Shown: positions 27,812-37,467, counted from the stretch's first letter. The stretch: DNA of 64,000 bases from DATAES01 sp963721305 (GCA_963721305.1 CAVRIR010000002.1:62001-126000), one strand, 5' to 3'. The notes: generated by a model from the letters alone, not told the origin. Numbers and translations are program-made.

Positions 27812-28360
27812 GTGATCAGCGACCGGTACCGCCGTGCTGCCGCCGGGTTCACGGCGCGGGTGAACGACATCCACGGTGAGCTGTGGCAACGACCAGCGCC
27901 GTGCGAGGGCTGGGTGGCCCGCGATGTGGTTCGTCACGTCGTGGACTGGATGCCTGCGTTCCTCACCGCCGGCGGCGGTCCGCAGATCGCGGCCGGACCG
28001 TCCGTCGACGACGATCCCGCAGGTGCGTGGATCGCGCTCGATGGCGGAATCCAAGCGCTGCTCGACGATCCGGCTGCCGCGGCGAGCACGATCGCGCACC
28101 CGTATGCGGGAACGCATCGTTTGGACGACGTCGTGGCCACGTTCTTCCTCGGCGACATCGTGGTGCACACATGGGATCTAGCCCACGCGACCGGACTCGA
28201 CGAGACGCTCGAGCCCGATCTGGTGCACGACATGCTCGTCGGCATGCTGCCGCTGGACGAGGTGTTGCGCGCCAGCGGCCAGTACGGCCCGAGCATCGAC
28301 GTGCCCGACGATGCCGACGAGCAAACGAGACTCATCGCGTTCACCGGCCGGAGGCCGTAG
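27812..28360 (+). CDS. TIGR03086/mycothiol-type DinB-fold protein
   Basis: 182 residues. The blocks LWQRPAPCEGWVARDVVRHVVDW and FLGDIVVHTWDLAHATG are the two histidine-bearing motifs of the maleylpyruvate isomerase N-terminal / TIGR03086 family (a four-helix DinB fold that binds a metal). Members use mycothiol or act on unknown small molecules. GTG start. Lies between the FMN reductase and an F420-type enzyme on the same strand. Confidence 0.85.
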   Translation: MISDRYRRAAAGFTARVNDIHGELWQRPAPCEGWVARDVVRHVVDWMPAFLTAGGGPQIAAGPSVDDDPAGAWIALDGGIQALLDDPAAAASTIAHPYAGTHRLDDVVATFFLGDIVVHTWDLAHATGLDETLEPDLVHDMLVGMLPLDEVLRASGQYGPSIDVPDDADEQTRLIAFTGRRP

Positions 28361-28387
28361 CGCGGCCGTCCCGATAGGTTCGGGCGC

Positions 28388-29302
28388 ATGCGAATCGGAC
28401 TCACGGGCGCCGCCGCAACCACCGACCGCATCGTCGAGCAGGCGATCCGAGCAGAACAGGACGGGTTCACGAGCCTGTGGTTCGCGAGCGCGGTGCTGGG
28501 CGACCCGCTCGTCTCCATGGCGCTGGCGGGACGGGCGACGACAACGCTCGAGCTCGGCACGTCGGTGCTGCAGACCTACACGTGCCATCCGGTGTTGCAG
28601 GCCAACCGGGCCGCGTCGACGGCAGCGGCGATGGGACGGCCCGGGCTCACCCTCGGCGTCGGTCCGTCGCACCGACCCGTCATCGAGGACGTCTACGGGC
28701 TGTCGTACGACCATGTCGGCGCGCACACCGAGGAGTACGTGACCGTGCTGGCACAGCTTCTCCGCGGCGAACCGGTCAGCCACCACGGCGCGCATTTCGA
28801 CGTCGAGGTTCCGTCGCTCAGCGTGCCACCCCAACCGGCCAGCGTGATGGTCTCCGCCCTCGCGCCTCGACTGCTGCGCGTTGCGGGCGAGCAGGCCGAC
28901 GGAACGATCCTCTGGATGGCCAACGCGCGCTCGATCGAGACGCACGTGGCACCGAAGATCAATGGGGCTGCGGCGGCGGCCGGACGCCCCGCGCCGCGCA
29001 TCGTGGCCGGACTGCCGGTCGCGGTGCACGACGACGTCACGGAGGCTCGCGCCACCGCCGCCGGCTCGTTCGCCGGCTACGGCGAGTTGCCCAACTACCG
29101 ACGGATCCTCGATCTCGGCGAAGCGCCCGGCCCGGGCGACGCCGCGGTCGTCGGTGACGAGACGTCGGTGATCGCGCAGGTCCAGTCGCTGTTCGACGCC
29201 GGCGCGACGGACGTGTGGGCGGCGATCTTCCCGGTCGGCGAGGATCGCACGGCGTCGCGCCAACGCACCCGCGCGCTGCTCGCCGAGCTCGCAGTGGCGT
29301 AG
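28388..29302 (+). CDS. luciferase-like (LLM) F420-dependent oxidoreductase
   Basis: 304 residues with the TIM-barrel luciferase fold: GFTSLWFASAVLGDP early, TTLELGTSVLQTYTCHP (strand plus cis-peptide region) and LTLGVGPSHRP. Length and motifs fit the TIGR03564-type F420-dependent group of actinobacteria. Substrate unknown. TAGGTT lies seven bases before the ATG, indicating a leaderless transcript. Confidence 0.87.
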   Translation: MRIGLTGAAATTDRIVEQAIRAEQDGFTSLWFASAVLGDPLVSMALAGRATTTLELGTSVLQTYTCHPVLQANRAASTAAAMGRPGLTLGVGPSHRPVIEDVYGLSYDHVGAHTEEYVTVLAQLLRGEPVSHHGAHFDVEVPSLSVPPQPASVMVSALAPRLLRVAGEQADGTILWMANARSIETHVAPKINGAAAAAGRPAPRIVAGLPVAVHDDVTEARATAAGSFAGYGELPNYRRILDLGEAPGPGDAAVVGDETSVIAQVQSLFDAGATDVWAAIFPVGEDRTASRQRTRALLAELAVA

Positions 29303-29348
29303 GCCCAGCCGGCGCACAGTAGGGTCGCGGCGACCTCAGGAGGTTTCG

Positions 29349-29600
29349 GTGCTCATCCTCGCCATCCTCGTGTTCGGCTTCCTCGCCGGCTGGCTCGCCG
29401 GCCTGTTGCTCGGCCGCGGTTCGCGTCTCGACGGACGCACACTGATCGCCGGGCTCGCCGGTTCGTTCATCGGCGGATTGCTGTTCAGCCTCATCTCGGG
29501 AGACGGTTTCGAGCTCCGCGCGAGCGGCATCGTCGGCTCCGTCATCGGCGCCGTCATCGTGCTGGCCATCTGGGGCGCCCTCGAACGCAAGGCCGCGTAG
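29349..29600 (+). CDS. GlsB/YeaQ/YmgE-family small membrane protein
   Basis: 83 residues with three hydrophobic helices and a GRG-LDGRTLIAGLAGSFIGG centre, matching transglycosylase-associated (YeaQ/YmgE) proteins. These are stress-induced inner-membrane proteins of unclear role. GTG start with AGGAGG seven bases upstream. Confidence 0.8.
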   Translation: MLILAILVFGFLAGWLAGLLLGRGSRLDGRTLIAGLAGSFIGGLLFSLISGDGFELRASGIVGSVIGAVIVLAIWGALERKAA

Positions 29601-29629
29601 CCGTTCGTCCCCTCCCCGGGGACGGCTGG

Positions 29630-30463
29630 TCAGGCGTGCGCGAGCGCGGATTCGGTCGAGGGATCCCCCGCGATGCGGGTGTGGACCATCACCCGCGGTT
29701 CCGACAGATCCCACTCGCACGCGCGGTGCAGCACGCACCGGTTGTCCCAGACGACGAGATCGCCCGGCTCCCACTCGTGCCGGTACGTTCGAGGGGGCTG
29801 CACGGCCGCCGCGAGCAGGTCGGCCAGCAGTGCGTCCGACTCGCCCGGATCGAGTCCCGGGATGGCATGCGCGTGCCGTCCGATGAACAGCGCGGGCCGC
29901 CTCGTGACGGGATGCACCTTCACCAACGGACGGAGCTGGGCCGGCTCGGTCATGCCGTAACCGAACTCGGTCGTGAACCCGGCCTTCGCCTGTGAGTACG
30001 CGATCGAGTGGTACGCGCTCAGACCGCTGATGCGCGTTCGGGTCGTGTCGTCGAGCGCTTCGTACGCGGCTCGCATGTCGGCCCACTCGGTCTGGCCGCC
30101 CGTGCTCGCCGGCACGCGCGCCGACAACATCGACGCCTTGGCCGACACCGGCATGTACGAGCTGTCCGTGTGCCAACCCTGATTGCCGCGCACGACCTGC
30201 ATGACCGGGTCGTCCGCGTCCATCACGTGGCCCGATCGGTCGAGGGTCGAGATCGGCACGGCGTCGTAGCCCTCGAACAGCTCCTCGATGCTGCCGAACC
30301 GGCGCGCGAACGCGATCTGCTCGTTGTTCGAGAGCTGTTGGCCAGGAAAGACGAGCACGGCGTGTTCGTGGAACGCCCGCTCGATGTCGCTCCACTCGGC
30401 GTCCGTCAGCTCGCCGAGGCGCACGCCGGTGACGACTGCGCCGAGTGTTGCGTCGACTCTCAT
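29630..30463 (-). CDS. TauD/TfdA-family Fe(II)/2-oxoglutarate dioxygenase
   Basis: 277 residues. Iron ligands are visible in WHTDSSY (HxD) and near the end in VLHRACEW, with the 2-oxoglutarate-binding Arg in a following EPRVMVHTRI. ALVKVHPVTRR-like PLVKVHPVTRRPALFIG is the family block before the last third. Such enzymes hydroxylate taurine, aryloxyacids or other sulfonates/ethers. I use ATG 30463 because MRVDATLGAVVTGV matches the family opening; an ATG three codons earlier is possible. Confidence 0.88.
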   Translation of the reverse strand: MRVDATLGAVVTGVRLGELTDAEWSDIERAFHEHAVLVFPGQQLSNNEQIAFARRFGSIEELFEGYDAVPISTLDRSGHVMDADDPVMQVVRGNQGWHTDSSYMPVSAKASMLSARVPASTGGQTEWADMRAAYEALDDTTRTRISGLSAYHSIAYSQAKAGFTTEFGYGMTEPAQLRPLVKVHPVTRRPALFIGRHAHAIPGLDPGESDALLADLLAAAVQPPRTYRHEWEPGDLVVWDNRCVLHRACEWDLSEPRVMVHTRIAGDPSTESALAHA

Positions 30464-30618
30464 CACCTCCATCGCGACATCGAAGCCTACAGGCGAGGTG
30501 TCAGCCGATCTCGACCGGATCCCCGACGCGCACCGTGCGGGCGTACGGACCCACACCAGACGCCGAACGAGGCCTTGCGCTTGTCAGAGCGAATGTCCGC
30601 GGCTAAGAACCTCCGGCT

Positions 30619-31812
30619 GTGGGCGATCCGCAGGCTCGTGAGGCCGCGCGAGCTCCGGTGTTGACGACGACGACGATCCACAACGACGTCCGCACCGTCG
30701 ATTGCGAACGGCAGGTCGTCCTGCGGTATGTCGTGTCTCGATTCTTCGTCATCGCGGTCGCAAGCCTCGGTCTCGTTGTCGGACACGACGCCTCCGGCCC
30801 GTGGCCGAGCTACGACGGTCCGTCCGTCTTCGGTGTGTTGGGTCGATGGGACGGTGCCTGGTACGTGTCGATCGCGTCGGGCGGCTATCCGTCGGACGTG
30901 ACGACGACCGCGAACCTGGCGAAGTACGCGTTCTTCCCGCTGTTTCCGATGTCGGTCGGTCTGCTCTCGCACTTGGGACTGAGCCCGCTCTTCGTCGGGC
31001 TGGTGATTTCTACGCTGGCGGGCGGCGTCGCGTCCGTGCTCGTGTACCGGCTGGCTCTGCACTACGCACCGGCGCCGATCGCGCTACGCGCCGCCACCTT
31101 GTTCGCATTTCTGCCCGGCTCGTTCGTGTTCTCGATGCCCTACGCAGAGGGCCTGCTCGTCGCCGGATGCGCGGCTTGCCTGCTGTTTCTCGAGGAGCGC
31201 CGTTGGGTGGTCGCGGGACTCGCAGGATGCCTCGCCGTGACCGCGCGGCCGACCGGAGCCGCGATCATCATTCCGTGCGCGCTCTGCGCGCTCGCCGCCA
31301 TTCGCAAAGACGACGACTGGCGCGCCTTGGCTGCTCCAGCGTTTCCGATGATCGCGCTGATCGGCACGAACCTCTATCTGTTCGCTCTGTCCGGACGGCC
31401 GATGGTCTGGTTCGACTCGGAACGAGAGGCTTGGCACGACCGGTTCACGTTCTCTGCGGTGTTCCATCACGTCTCGTCGCTGGTCCACCACCACCCCTCG
31501 CTCGGTGACACGGGACTCAACGATCTCGTCAACGTGATCGGAGTCGTTGCCGTGATCGCCGCACTGGTCGTTGTCAGACGCTCGACGCTGCCGCGGCCGC
31601 TTCGACTCTTCACCTACGCGTCATTGCTGATTCCGCTGTTCTCGGCCGCGGTCGGCCCGCGTCCGCGGCTCTTGCTCGCGGCATTTCCGATCGTCATCGC
31701 GATCGCGCAGCAAACCACGACGCGTCAATACAAGTACGTGTTCGGAGCGTTCGTGGCCACACTCGCGCTGAGCATGGTGCTCATCGCGACGACCACGGCT
31801 GTCACGCCTTAG
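30619..31812 (+). CDS. PIG-V-like membrane mannosyltransferase
   Basis: 397 residues with about nine hydrophobic helices. The luminal motif GRWDGAWYVSIASGGYP near residues 75-92 is the PIG-V signature, where the Asp is catalytic in GT-C enzymes using polyprenyl-phosphate mannose. An actinobacterial role in lipoglycan or protein mannosylation is likely. GTG start; a second GTG 13 codons on is possible. Its stop TAG overlaps the stop of the convergent GT87 gene. Confidence 0.85.
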   Translation: MGDPQAREAARAPVLTTTTIHNDVRTVDCERQVVLRYVVSRFFVIAVASLGLVVGHDASGPWPSYDGPSVFGVLGRWDGAWYVSIASGGYPSDVTTTANLAKYAFFPLFPMSVGLLSHLGLSPLFVGLVISTLAGGVASVLVYRLALHYAPAPIALRAATLFAFLPGSFVFSMPYAEGLLVAGCAACLLFLEERRWVVAGLAGCLAVTARPTGAAIIIPCALCALAAIRKDDDWRALAAPAFPMIALIGTNLYLFALSGRPMVWFDSEREAWHDRFTFSAVFHHVSSLVHHHPSLGDTGLNDLVNVIGVVAVIAALVVVRRSTLPRPLRLFTYASLLIPLFSAAVGPRPRLLLAAFPIVIAIAQQTTTRQYKYVFGAFVATLALSMVLIATTTAVTP

Positions 31813-33122
31813 CCGACCGGAAGGGCGCTCGGGAGCTGTTGCGGCTGCGGCCGAGGTGGAACGGAACGCGGCCGCGTCAAGAGGTATGCCGCGCCGGCGA
31901 ACGCGAACAATCCCGCGAGCAACTCGGCGTTCCCGATCAAGCGCTCCCACCCGTGCCAAGTCCGCTCGAAATTGTGCGTGCCCAGGGGAACGAACCAGAT
32001 GACACCTTCCGGAAGCACCGGCAGGTGGTGGCCGAGGCTCCTCGGCCATGCGAAGAACACGAGACTGAGCGCAGCCACCACGAACCAGTACGAACGGTTG
32101 CGATCACGCACGGCCCAGCCGATCAGCAGGGCAAGCGCAGGCACGATCCACACCCAGTGATGCGACCACGACACCGGCGAGATCAGCAGCGCGGTGAGCG
32201 CGCACAAGATCGTCCCGAACACGTCGTCGCCCGCAGCCCACGCCCGCCGCGCCAGCGCGAGGCCCGCGACGCCGATGCCAAGGGCGAGCATGAACCACAG
32301 CGCGCCGGCAAGCGAACCGTTGCCGAATGTCCGCGAGATGAAGGCGCGCAACGACTGATTTCCGACGTAGCCCACGCCTCCGACCCGCTTCGAGTCCATG
32401 AAGAGCCAATCGAGCCAATAGCGGTGCGATTGCGACGGCAGCAACGCCCAACCGACCAACAGCGAACCCGCGAACGTCGCGACCGCGACGAGTGCAGCTC
32501 GGATGCGCCCCGTGAGCACGAGGTACGGGATGAAGATCGCGGGCGTCAATTTGATGGCAGTCGCGATGCCGATGCCTGCCCCCTTGAACCGGCGATCGTC
32601 GCGTTGCCAAAGGTCGGCCACGATCAGCAACATCAAGAACGCGTTGATCTGCCCGAACGCGAGCGTCTGCTGGACGGGCTCCATCCAGATCGCCAGCGCG
32701 CACACGGCGAACGTCAATGTCAACCGTTGCCGCAGCGGAAAGGCGAAGGCCCTGTCGAACACGAGCCACACCGTCACCCCGACCGCGACGAACGTGCCCA
32801 CGACGATGAACCCTTGCGCCACCCCGAGTGGGATGAACGATGCCGCGGCGAAGATGACAGCGGCGAACGGCGTGTAGGTGAATGGAAGGCCGGGCCCCAC
32901 GAGCGAGTCGTACAAGGCGCCGCTGTGCAGCGCGACGTCACCGCCCGACCGATAGACGTGCAGATCGATCATCCACAGCAGCGCGTCCTTCTTGACGAAC
33001 GCGTACACCACATAGCTGCCGATCGACACCACGAGCAGCGTGAGTGCGACCCACACCCGACGGTCGAGGCGGCGCTCGTCGAGAGAATCCGGTTCAACTG
33101 TCTCGGGCTGAGTTCCCGTCAT
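31809..33122 (-). CDS. GT87-family (DUF2029) polyprenyl-mannose-dependent glycosyltransferase
   Basis: 437 residues with around eleven hydrophobic helices. The first loop DLHVYRSGGDVALHSGALYD holds the catalytic Asp region of GT87 enzymes such as PimE and the mycobacterial alpha-1,2-mannosyltransferase. FTYTPFAAVIFA and SHHWVWIVPAL are further family blocks. Acts in the membrane on lipoglycans (family knowledge). ATG 33122 chosen; upstream residues have no homology. Shares TTAG with the stop of the PIG-V gene. Confidence 0.87.
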   Translation of the reverse strand: MTGTQPETVEPDSLDERRLDRRVWVALTLLVVSIGSYVVYAFVKKDALLWMIDLHVYRSGGDVALHSGALYDSLVGPGLPFTYTPFAAVIFAAASFIPLGVAQGFIVVGTFVAVGVTVWLVFDRAFAFPLRQRLTLTFAVCALAIWMEPVQQTLAFGQINAFLMLLIVADLWQRDDRRFKGAGIGIATAIKLTPAIFIPYLVLTGRIRAALVAVATFAGSLLVGWALLPSQSHRYWLDWLFMDSKRVGGVGYVGNQSLRAFISRTFGNGSLAGALWFMLALGIGVAGLALARRAWAAGDDVFGTILCALTALLISPVSWSHHWVWIVPALALLIGWAVRDRNRSYWFVVAALSLVFFAWPRSLGHHLPVLPEGVIWFVPLGTHNFERTWHGWERLIGNAELLAGLFAFAGAAYLLTRPRSVPPRPQPQQLPSALPVG

Positions 33123-33184
33123 CGTGATGGAGGTGCTCGATTCCCCGCGAACACACGACACTACCGCCGCCCACCTTGCCCGCC

Positions 33185-33346
33185 ATGCGCATCACGACTG
33201 CATTGGATTTCCCCGGTTACGAGACGCTTGCCGTCCAGGGCGAGCTGTTCGGGCTGACCGTTCGCTCGAGGAACATCGGCGCCGGGTGCCTGGCCGGCCT
33301 CCGTTCAATCGGCGGCGGCGAGCTCCCGGGAGTCCCGCCGCAGTAG
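33185..33346 (+). pseudogene. truncated YbjQ/UPF0145-like protein
   Basis: A 53-residue frame opens with MRITTALDFPGYETLAVQG and continues through LTVRSRNIGAG and LRSIGGGELPG, which match the first half of YbjQ (UPF0145) proteins. Full members have about 100-110 residues. Here a stop follows GVPPQ and no continuation is visible in the other frames, so the gene has lost its second half. It may be a remnant or a short functional variant. Confidence 0.55.
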
Positions 33347-33367
33347 CGATGCCGCGGCGGCGCGGCG

Positions 33368-34357
33368 TTACGCCGCGGAGAGCTGCGTGACTTCGGCGAG
33401 GAGCGAGGCCGCGCGCAACCGGTTCTCGAGCGTCGGGGACATCAGCGTGACGATGAGCTCATCCGCGCCGGTGTGGCGCGCGAACTCGTCGAGGTATCGC
33501 TTCACAGAACCCGGCTCACCCACCGCCGTGTACTGCATCATCTGCCGGATCTGCTGGCCGGCTCGCGAGGACAGCAGCGCGTCGGCCTCGTCGTCCGTCA
33601 GCCGGCGTCCGTCGGTGACGAACCGCGCGACGCGACGGCGCTGCGCATGCAACAGATGTGCCTCGGCTTCGGCAGATGTCTCCGCCGCGACGACGTTGAC
33701 GCCGGCGATGACATAGGGAGCATCGAGCTGCGTCGACGGTTGGAAGTCGCGGCGATACAGGTCGATCGCCTGCTCGAGCGCATCGGGCGCGAAGTGCGAT
33801 GCGAACGCGAACGGTAGACCCAGCGCAGCCGCGAGCGAGCCACCGAAGAGCGACGAGCCGAGGATGTACAGCGGCACGTTGGTGCCCTTGCCCGGCACCG
33901 CTTCGACGCCGGCGACCCGGGTCTCGTTGCCGAGATAGCCCTGGAGCTCGAGCACGTCTTGAGGGAAGCGCTCGGCCGCCATCGGGTCTCGGCGCAACGC
34001 GCGCCACGTGGTCTGGTCGCTCCCGGGCGCACGCCCGAGCCCGAGATCGATGCGGTCGGGATGCAGCTCTGCGAGCGTGCCGAACTGCTCGGCGATCGTC
34101 AGCGGCGAGTGATTCGGCAACATGATGCCGCCTGCGCCGAGACGGATGCGCTCGGTGTGTGCGGCTACATGCGCGATGAGCACGCTCGTCGCCGACGAGG
34201 CGATGGACGCCATGTTGTGATGTTCCGCGTACCAGATCCGCGTGAAACCCAGCTGCTCGGCGTGTCGTGCGAGAACGACGGTCGCGTCGAGGCTCGAGCG
34301 CACGGTCTGCTGCTCTCCCACGATGGCGAGGTCGAGGATCGACAACGGCGGTGTCAT
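33368..34357 (-). CDS. LLM-class flavin-dependent oxidoreductase (alkanal monooxygenase-like)
   Basis: 329 residues with the bacterial luciferase-like subgroup blocks FTRIWYAEHHNM near residue 45, RLGAGGIMLPNHSPLTIAEQF near 80, and DLGLGRAPGSDQTT near 115. These fit the MsnO8/YhbW-like FMN-dependent group rather than F420 enzymes. ATG 34357 chosen (MTPPLSILDLA). Substrate unknown. Confidence 0.9.
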   Translation of the reverse strand: MTPPLSILDLAIVGEQQTVRSSLDATVVLARHAEQLGFTRIWYAEHHNMASIASSATSVLIAHVAAHTERIRLGAGGIMLPNHSPLTIAEQFGTLAELHPDRIDLGLGRAPGSDQTTWRALRRDPMAAERFPQDVLELQGYLGNETRVAGVEAVPGKGTNVPLYILGSSLFGGSLAAALGLPFAFASHFAPDALEQAIDLYRRDFQPSTQLDAPYVIAGVNVVAAETSAEAEAHLLHAQRRRVARFVTDGRRLTDDEADALLSSRAGQQIRQMMQYTAVGEPGSVKRYLDEFARHTGADELIVTLMSPTLENRLRAASLLAEVTQLSAA

Positions 34358-34414
34358 CGCGACGACCAACGGCTCGCGTGACGGGTGTATTTCCCTCCCG
34401 CGCCCTCGGGCGCG

Positions 34415-34837
34415 TCAGACAGCCGGCTGCGTGGAAGCGGAGACCATCCACGGCGTGCCGAACCGGTCGATGCACATGCCGAAGGCAGTCGAGAAGAACG
34501 TCTCGCCGACCGGCATCTGCACCTGGCCACCCTCGGCCAGCGCGTCGAACACCCGCTTCGCATCGCCTGCATCCGGAACGCCGATGTTGACGCACATGCC
34601 GTGGATCGAGCCGTCGAAGCCGCCGGTCGGGTCGTCGGCCCCCATGAGTAGCCCGTCGCCCGTCATGAGCGCGGCATGCATGATCGCGTCGGTCGCCACG
34701 CCGGGTCCTGGCGATCCGGCGTCCGCGGGTACGTCGGCGAATGTCAGGAGGACGAGCTCACCACCGAAGATCTGCTGGTAGCGGGTGAACGCGTCGCGGC
34801 AGTTTCCGGCAAATGAGAGGTAGGGCTGGATGGACAT
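34415..34837 (-). CDS. PhnB-like VOC-family protein
   Basis: 140 residues: PYLSFAGNCRDAFTRYQQIFGGE near the N-terminus, IMHAALMTGDGLLMGAD in the middle and FGTPWMVS at the end are hallmarks of PhnB/3-demethylubiquinone methyltransferase-like glyoxalase-fold proteins. GAGGAG nine bases before the ATG. Catalytic role not established for this subgroup. Confidence 0.88.
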   Translation of the reverse strand: MSIQPYLSFAGNCRDAFTRYQQIFGGELVLLTFADVPADAGSPGPGVATDAIMHAALMTGDGLLMGADDPTGGFDGSIHGMCVNIGVPDAGDAKRVFDALAEGGQVQMPVGETFFSTAFGMCIDRFGTPWMVSASTQPAV

Positions 34838-34962
34838 GGCGATCGTCTCCTCGAATCGGCTTTCCCGTGCTGGCGAGGGAAGGGCGCTTGGACCCGTCCG
34901 GTCATTCTCTCCGACGAGCCGCCGATCGGAAACTCATCGTCAGCGGGAGAGTCGTCGTGTAC

Positions 34963-35013
34963 GAATGTTGGATGGAAACGGGCGCCATGGCGCCCGTTTC
35001 ACCCCGCAGTTCG
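34963..35013. repeat. 51-bp dispersed palindromic repeat, copy 1
   Basis: Contains a perfect 26-bp palindrome (34975-35000) centred on GGCGCCATGGCGCC. It is flanked by GAATGTTGGATG on the left and ACCCCG plus AGTTCG on the right. The same 51 bases occur at 49058-49108 with one difference. Located in a 240-base gene-free stretch between two minus-strand genes. Confidence 0.85.
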
Positions 35014-35031
35014 GCCGTGCGTGGGACGCCG

Positions 35032-35072
35032 GCCGTCGTGAGACGGCGGCCGTGCGTGCGACGCCAGGCGTC
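35032..35072 (-). terminator. paired hairpins downstream of VOC gene
   Basis: GCCGTC/GACGGC (35032-35047) and GACGCC/GGCGTC (35060-35072) form two adjacent short stems immediately past the stop of the minus-strand VOC gene at 35078. Probably its terminator; no T-tract. Confidence 0.45.
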
Positions 35073-35077
35073 TTGCT

Positions 35078-35482
35078 TCAGCGGGGAGCGGATTCGAGGA
35101 ACTCGACGACGTTTCCCTCGGGATCTTCGATCATCGCGATGCGAGTGCCCGGCATGATCTCGGTGATCGGGACGTGGATCGGTGCGTTGGCCGCCTCACA
35201 CTGCGCGACCGCGGCATTGATGTCGTCCACGCCCATGGTCCAGTAACGCAACCCCGTGCCGCCGTGCGAGCCGCCGAGTGGATTCGTCGCGTCAGGCGTG
35301 GGCTCGTGGGTGACGAGCTTCACCATGCACGGACCGCACGCGAGCATCCACATGTGCGAGCCGCCGGGGAGCTTGAAGTCGGCGATGAACTTCAGTCCGA
35401 TCACATCGCGGTAGAAGGGAAGGCATGCGTCGATGTCGCGAACGACGATGCCGATGTCGATGTGCGTGTCGGTCTTCGCCAT
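35078..35482 (-). CDS. VOC-family protein
   Basis: 134 residues with a single VOC module: HIDIGIVVRDIDACLPFYRDVIG (metal His near residue 7), a LRYWTMGVDDINAA second module strand and IEDPEGNVVEFLE near the end with the terminal Glu ligand. Small lyase or dioxygenase fold; substrate unknown. It is 34 bases from the start-proximal end of the CaiB gene and on the same strand, so it probably follows CaiB in the operon. Confidence 0.87.
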   Translation of the reverse strand: MAKTDTHIDIGIVVRDIDACLPFYRDVIGLKFIADFKLPGGSHMWMLACGPCMVKLVTHEPTPDATNPLGGSHGGTGLRYWTMGVDDINAAVAQCEAANAPIHVPITEIMPGTRIAMIEDPEGNVVEFLESAPR

Positions 35483-35515
35483 GGTCGAGATGTTCTCCTC
35501 GTGAAGGGTTGATCG

Positions 35516-36671
35516 TCAGGGGTCGACGCCGAGCAGCTCGGCGAGGACTTCGTCGGTGTGTTGGCCGAGACTCGGCCCGGGATGCCGAATCGTCCCGGGC
35601 GTCGCGCTGAACCGAGGCACGACACCCGTCATCGGGACCTCCCATCCCTGCGTCGACACGACGCGGCGGACCATCTCTCGGGCAAGGTACTGCGGATCGG
35701 TGAGCATGTCCGGAGCGGTGAAGATGCGACCGGCCGGGACGCTGTGCTCGTCGAGCGTTGCCAGCAGCGCGTCACAGGTCGAGGTCGCGGTCCACGCGCC
35801 GATGATGGCGTCGATTTCGGTCATGTTCTCGCCGCGCGCCTGGTGCTTGGCGAAGCGAGGATCGGCGGCCAGCTCCGGACGTCCCATCGCCTCGCACAGC
35901 CGCCCGAACACGGAGTCGGCGTTGCCGGCGATGACCACCTCCGCGCCGTCGCTCGTCGGGTACACGTTCGACGGCGCGACACCTTTGAGCACACTCCCCG
36001 ATCTCGTGCGCACGACGCCGCCGAGCTCGTAGTCGGCCATCGTCGACTCCATCGAGCGCGGCGACCGCTTCGTAGATCGCGACGTCGACCTCCTGCCCCT
36101 CGCCGGTCGCGCGTGCGTCGACCAGCGCGGCCAGCGTGCCCATGACGGCGAACACGGCGGCGAGAGCGTCGCCAAGACTGATGCCGGCACGCGAGGGCGG
36201 GCGATCCGGACTGCCCGTGGTGTAGCGGATGCCGCCCATCGCTTCGCCGACGCTGCCGAACCCCGCTTGCCCGCCGAGTGGCCCGGTCTGGCCGAAGCCG
36301 CTCACGTGAACCATCACCAGCCGTGGGTTGCGGGGCGAGAGATCCGCGAGCGCGAGGCCCCAACGCTCGAGTGTCCCGGGACGGAAGTTCTCCAGCACGA
36401 CGTCGCACTGCTCGGCGAGCTGCGCGGCGGTTCGTCGCCCGGCGGCGTCACGCAGGTCGACCACGATCGATCTCTTGTTGCGAGCGATGGTCGGCCACCA
36501 GAGGCTGTCGCCGTCGCGGGTGACGCCCCAGTGCCGCATCGGGTCGCCCCCGTCGGGAGACTCGACCTTGATGACGTCCGCGCCGAAGTCGCCGAGCAAC
36601 TGGCCCGCGAACGGACCGGCGATGAAGTTGCCGAGCTCGAGGACGCGAACCCCGTCGAGCGGTCCGGTCAA
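35516..36671 (-). CDS. CaiB/BaiF-family CoA-transferase, apparent single-base frameshift
   Basis: About 384 residues after correction, normal for family III CoA-transferases. The N-terminus MTGPLDGVRVLELGNFIAGP, catalytic Asp region RNKRSIVVDLRD and VSGFGQTGP are family motifs. The frame breaks near 36058: AIYEAVAAL should run into MESTMADYELGG, which needs one G removed from CTCGATGG. The ATG overlaps the stop of the upstream decarboxylase-like gene (ATGA). Confidence 0.82.
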
Positions 36672-37355
36672 CTCGTGCTGCCGCCGGTTTCGTCCTCAGC
36701 CGCGGCTTCAGCGGCGCTGTACGCGATCTGGCGGCCGAGGTTCTCCGGCTTGTAATCGTCAGGAGCGGCGATCTCGACGATCGGATCGTCGCGGTTGTCG
36801 AACTCGAGCCGCAGGGCCACCGAGATCACGGCGTGCATCGTGTACATCATCGTGATGTAGGTGAACTCGAGGATCTCCTCGTCGCTCAGGTGCTCGCGCA
36901 ACGCGTCGAACACGCGCGTCGTCGACCCGACCGAAGCCCTGCACCAGCGCGTCCGTGTAGGCGAGCAACGTCCGCTCGAGCGGCGAGAAGAGGTCAGAGA
37001 TGCTCCACGACTTGAGCGCTTCGATCTTCTCCTCCGAGAAGCCGAGCGCGCGGCACGACTTGCAGTGCTGCGAGAACACGAACTGGCTGCCCACCAACCA
37101 ACCCGCTCGGGTCTGGCCGAGCTCGCGCAGCTTGGCCGGCAGCTTCCGGTTCGGGCTGGCGTAGAGGCCGAACCCGAGGCAGGCGTGCTCGAGCACGTCG
37201 GGCGAGTTGGCGAACACGGTCCACCAGTCGCCGGGCGTGCCGGTGGCGGTGCCCGGCTCGGCGACCGGGTCGCGGTCGCCGAACAGGCGCTTGTACATGG
37301 CCAGGACGATGGGTGCTTCCGCGTCGGCCCGGGCTATCTGTTGGAGTCGCGGCAT
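36668..37355 (-). CDS. carboxymuconolactone decarboxylase/AhpD-like protein, apparent single-base frameshift
   Basis: About 228 residues when corrected. CKSCRALGFSEEKIEAL carries the CxxC-type motif with a downstream helix as in AhpD/CMD proteins, which act as alkylhydroperoxidases or lactone decarboxylases. The second part (VFDALREHLSDEEILEFTYI) lies one frame over from about 36913, so one base is extra near GACGCGCGTG. A -10-like TATACA sits eight bases before the ATG, suggesting a leaderless transcript. First gene of the CMD-CaiB-VOC unit. Confidence 0.8.
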
Positions 37356-37467
37356 TGCCGGTCTGTATACGAAACCGCGCCACCAAGACGCAAGGAGCCT
37401 TTGCTCGTAACCTTGACCAGGGTGACCGCACGGTGTCCAATGCGGTCCTGGCGCAGGGGAGGCTCAC

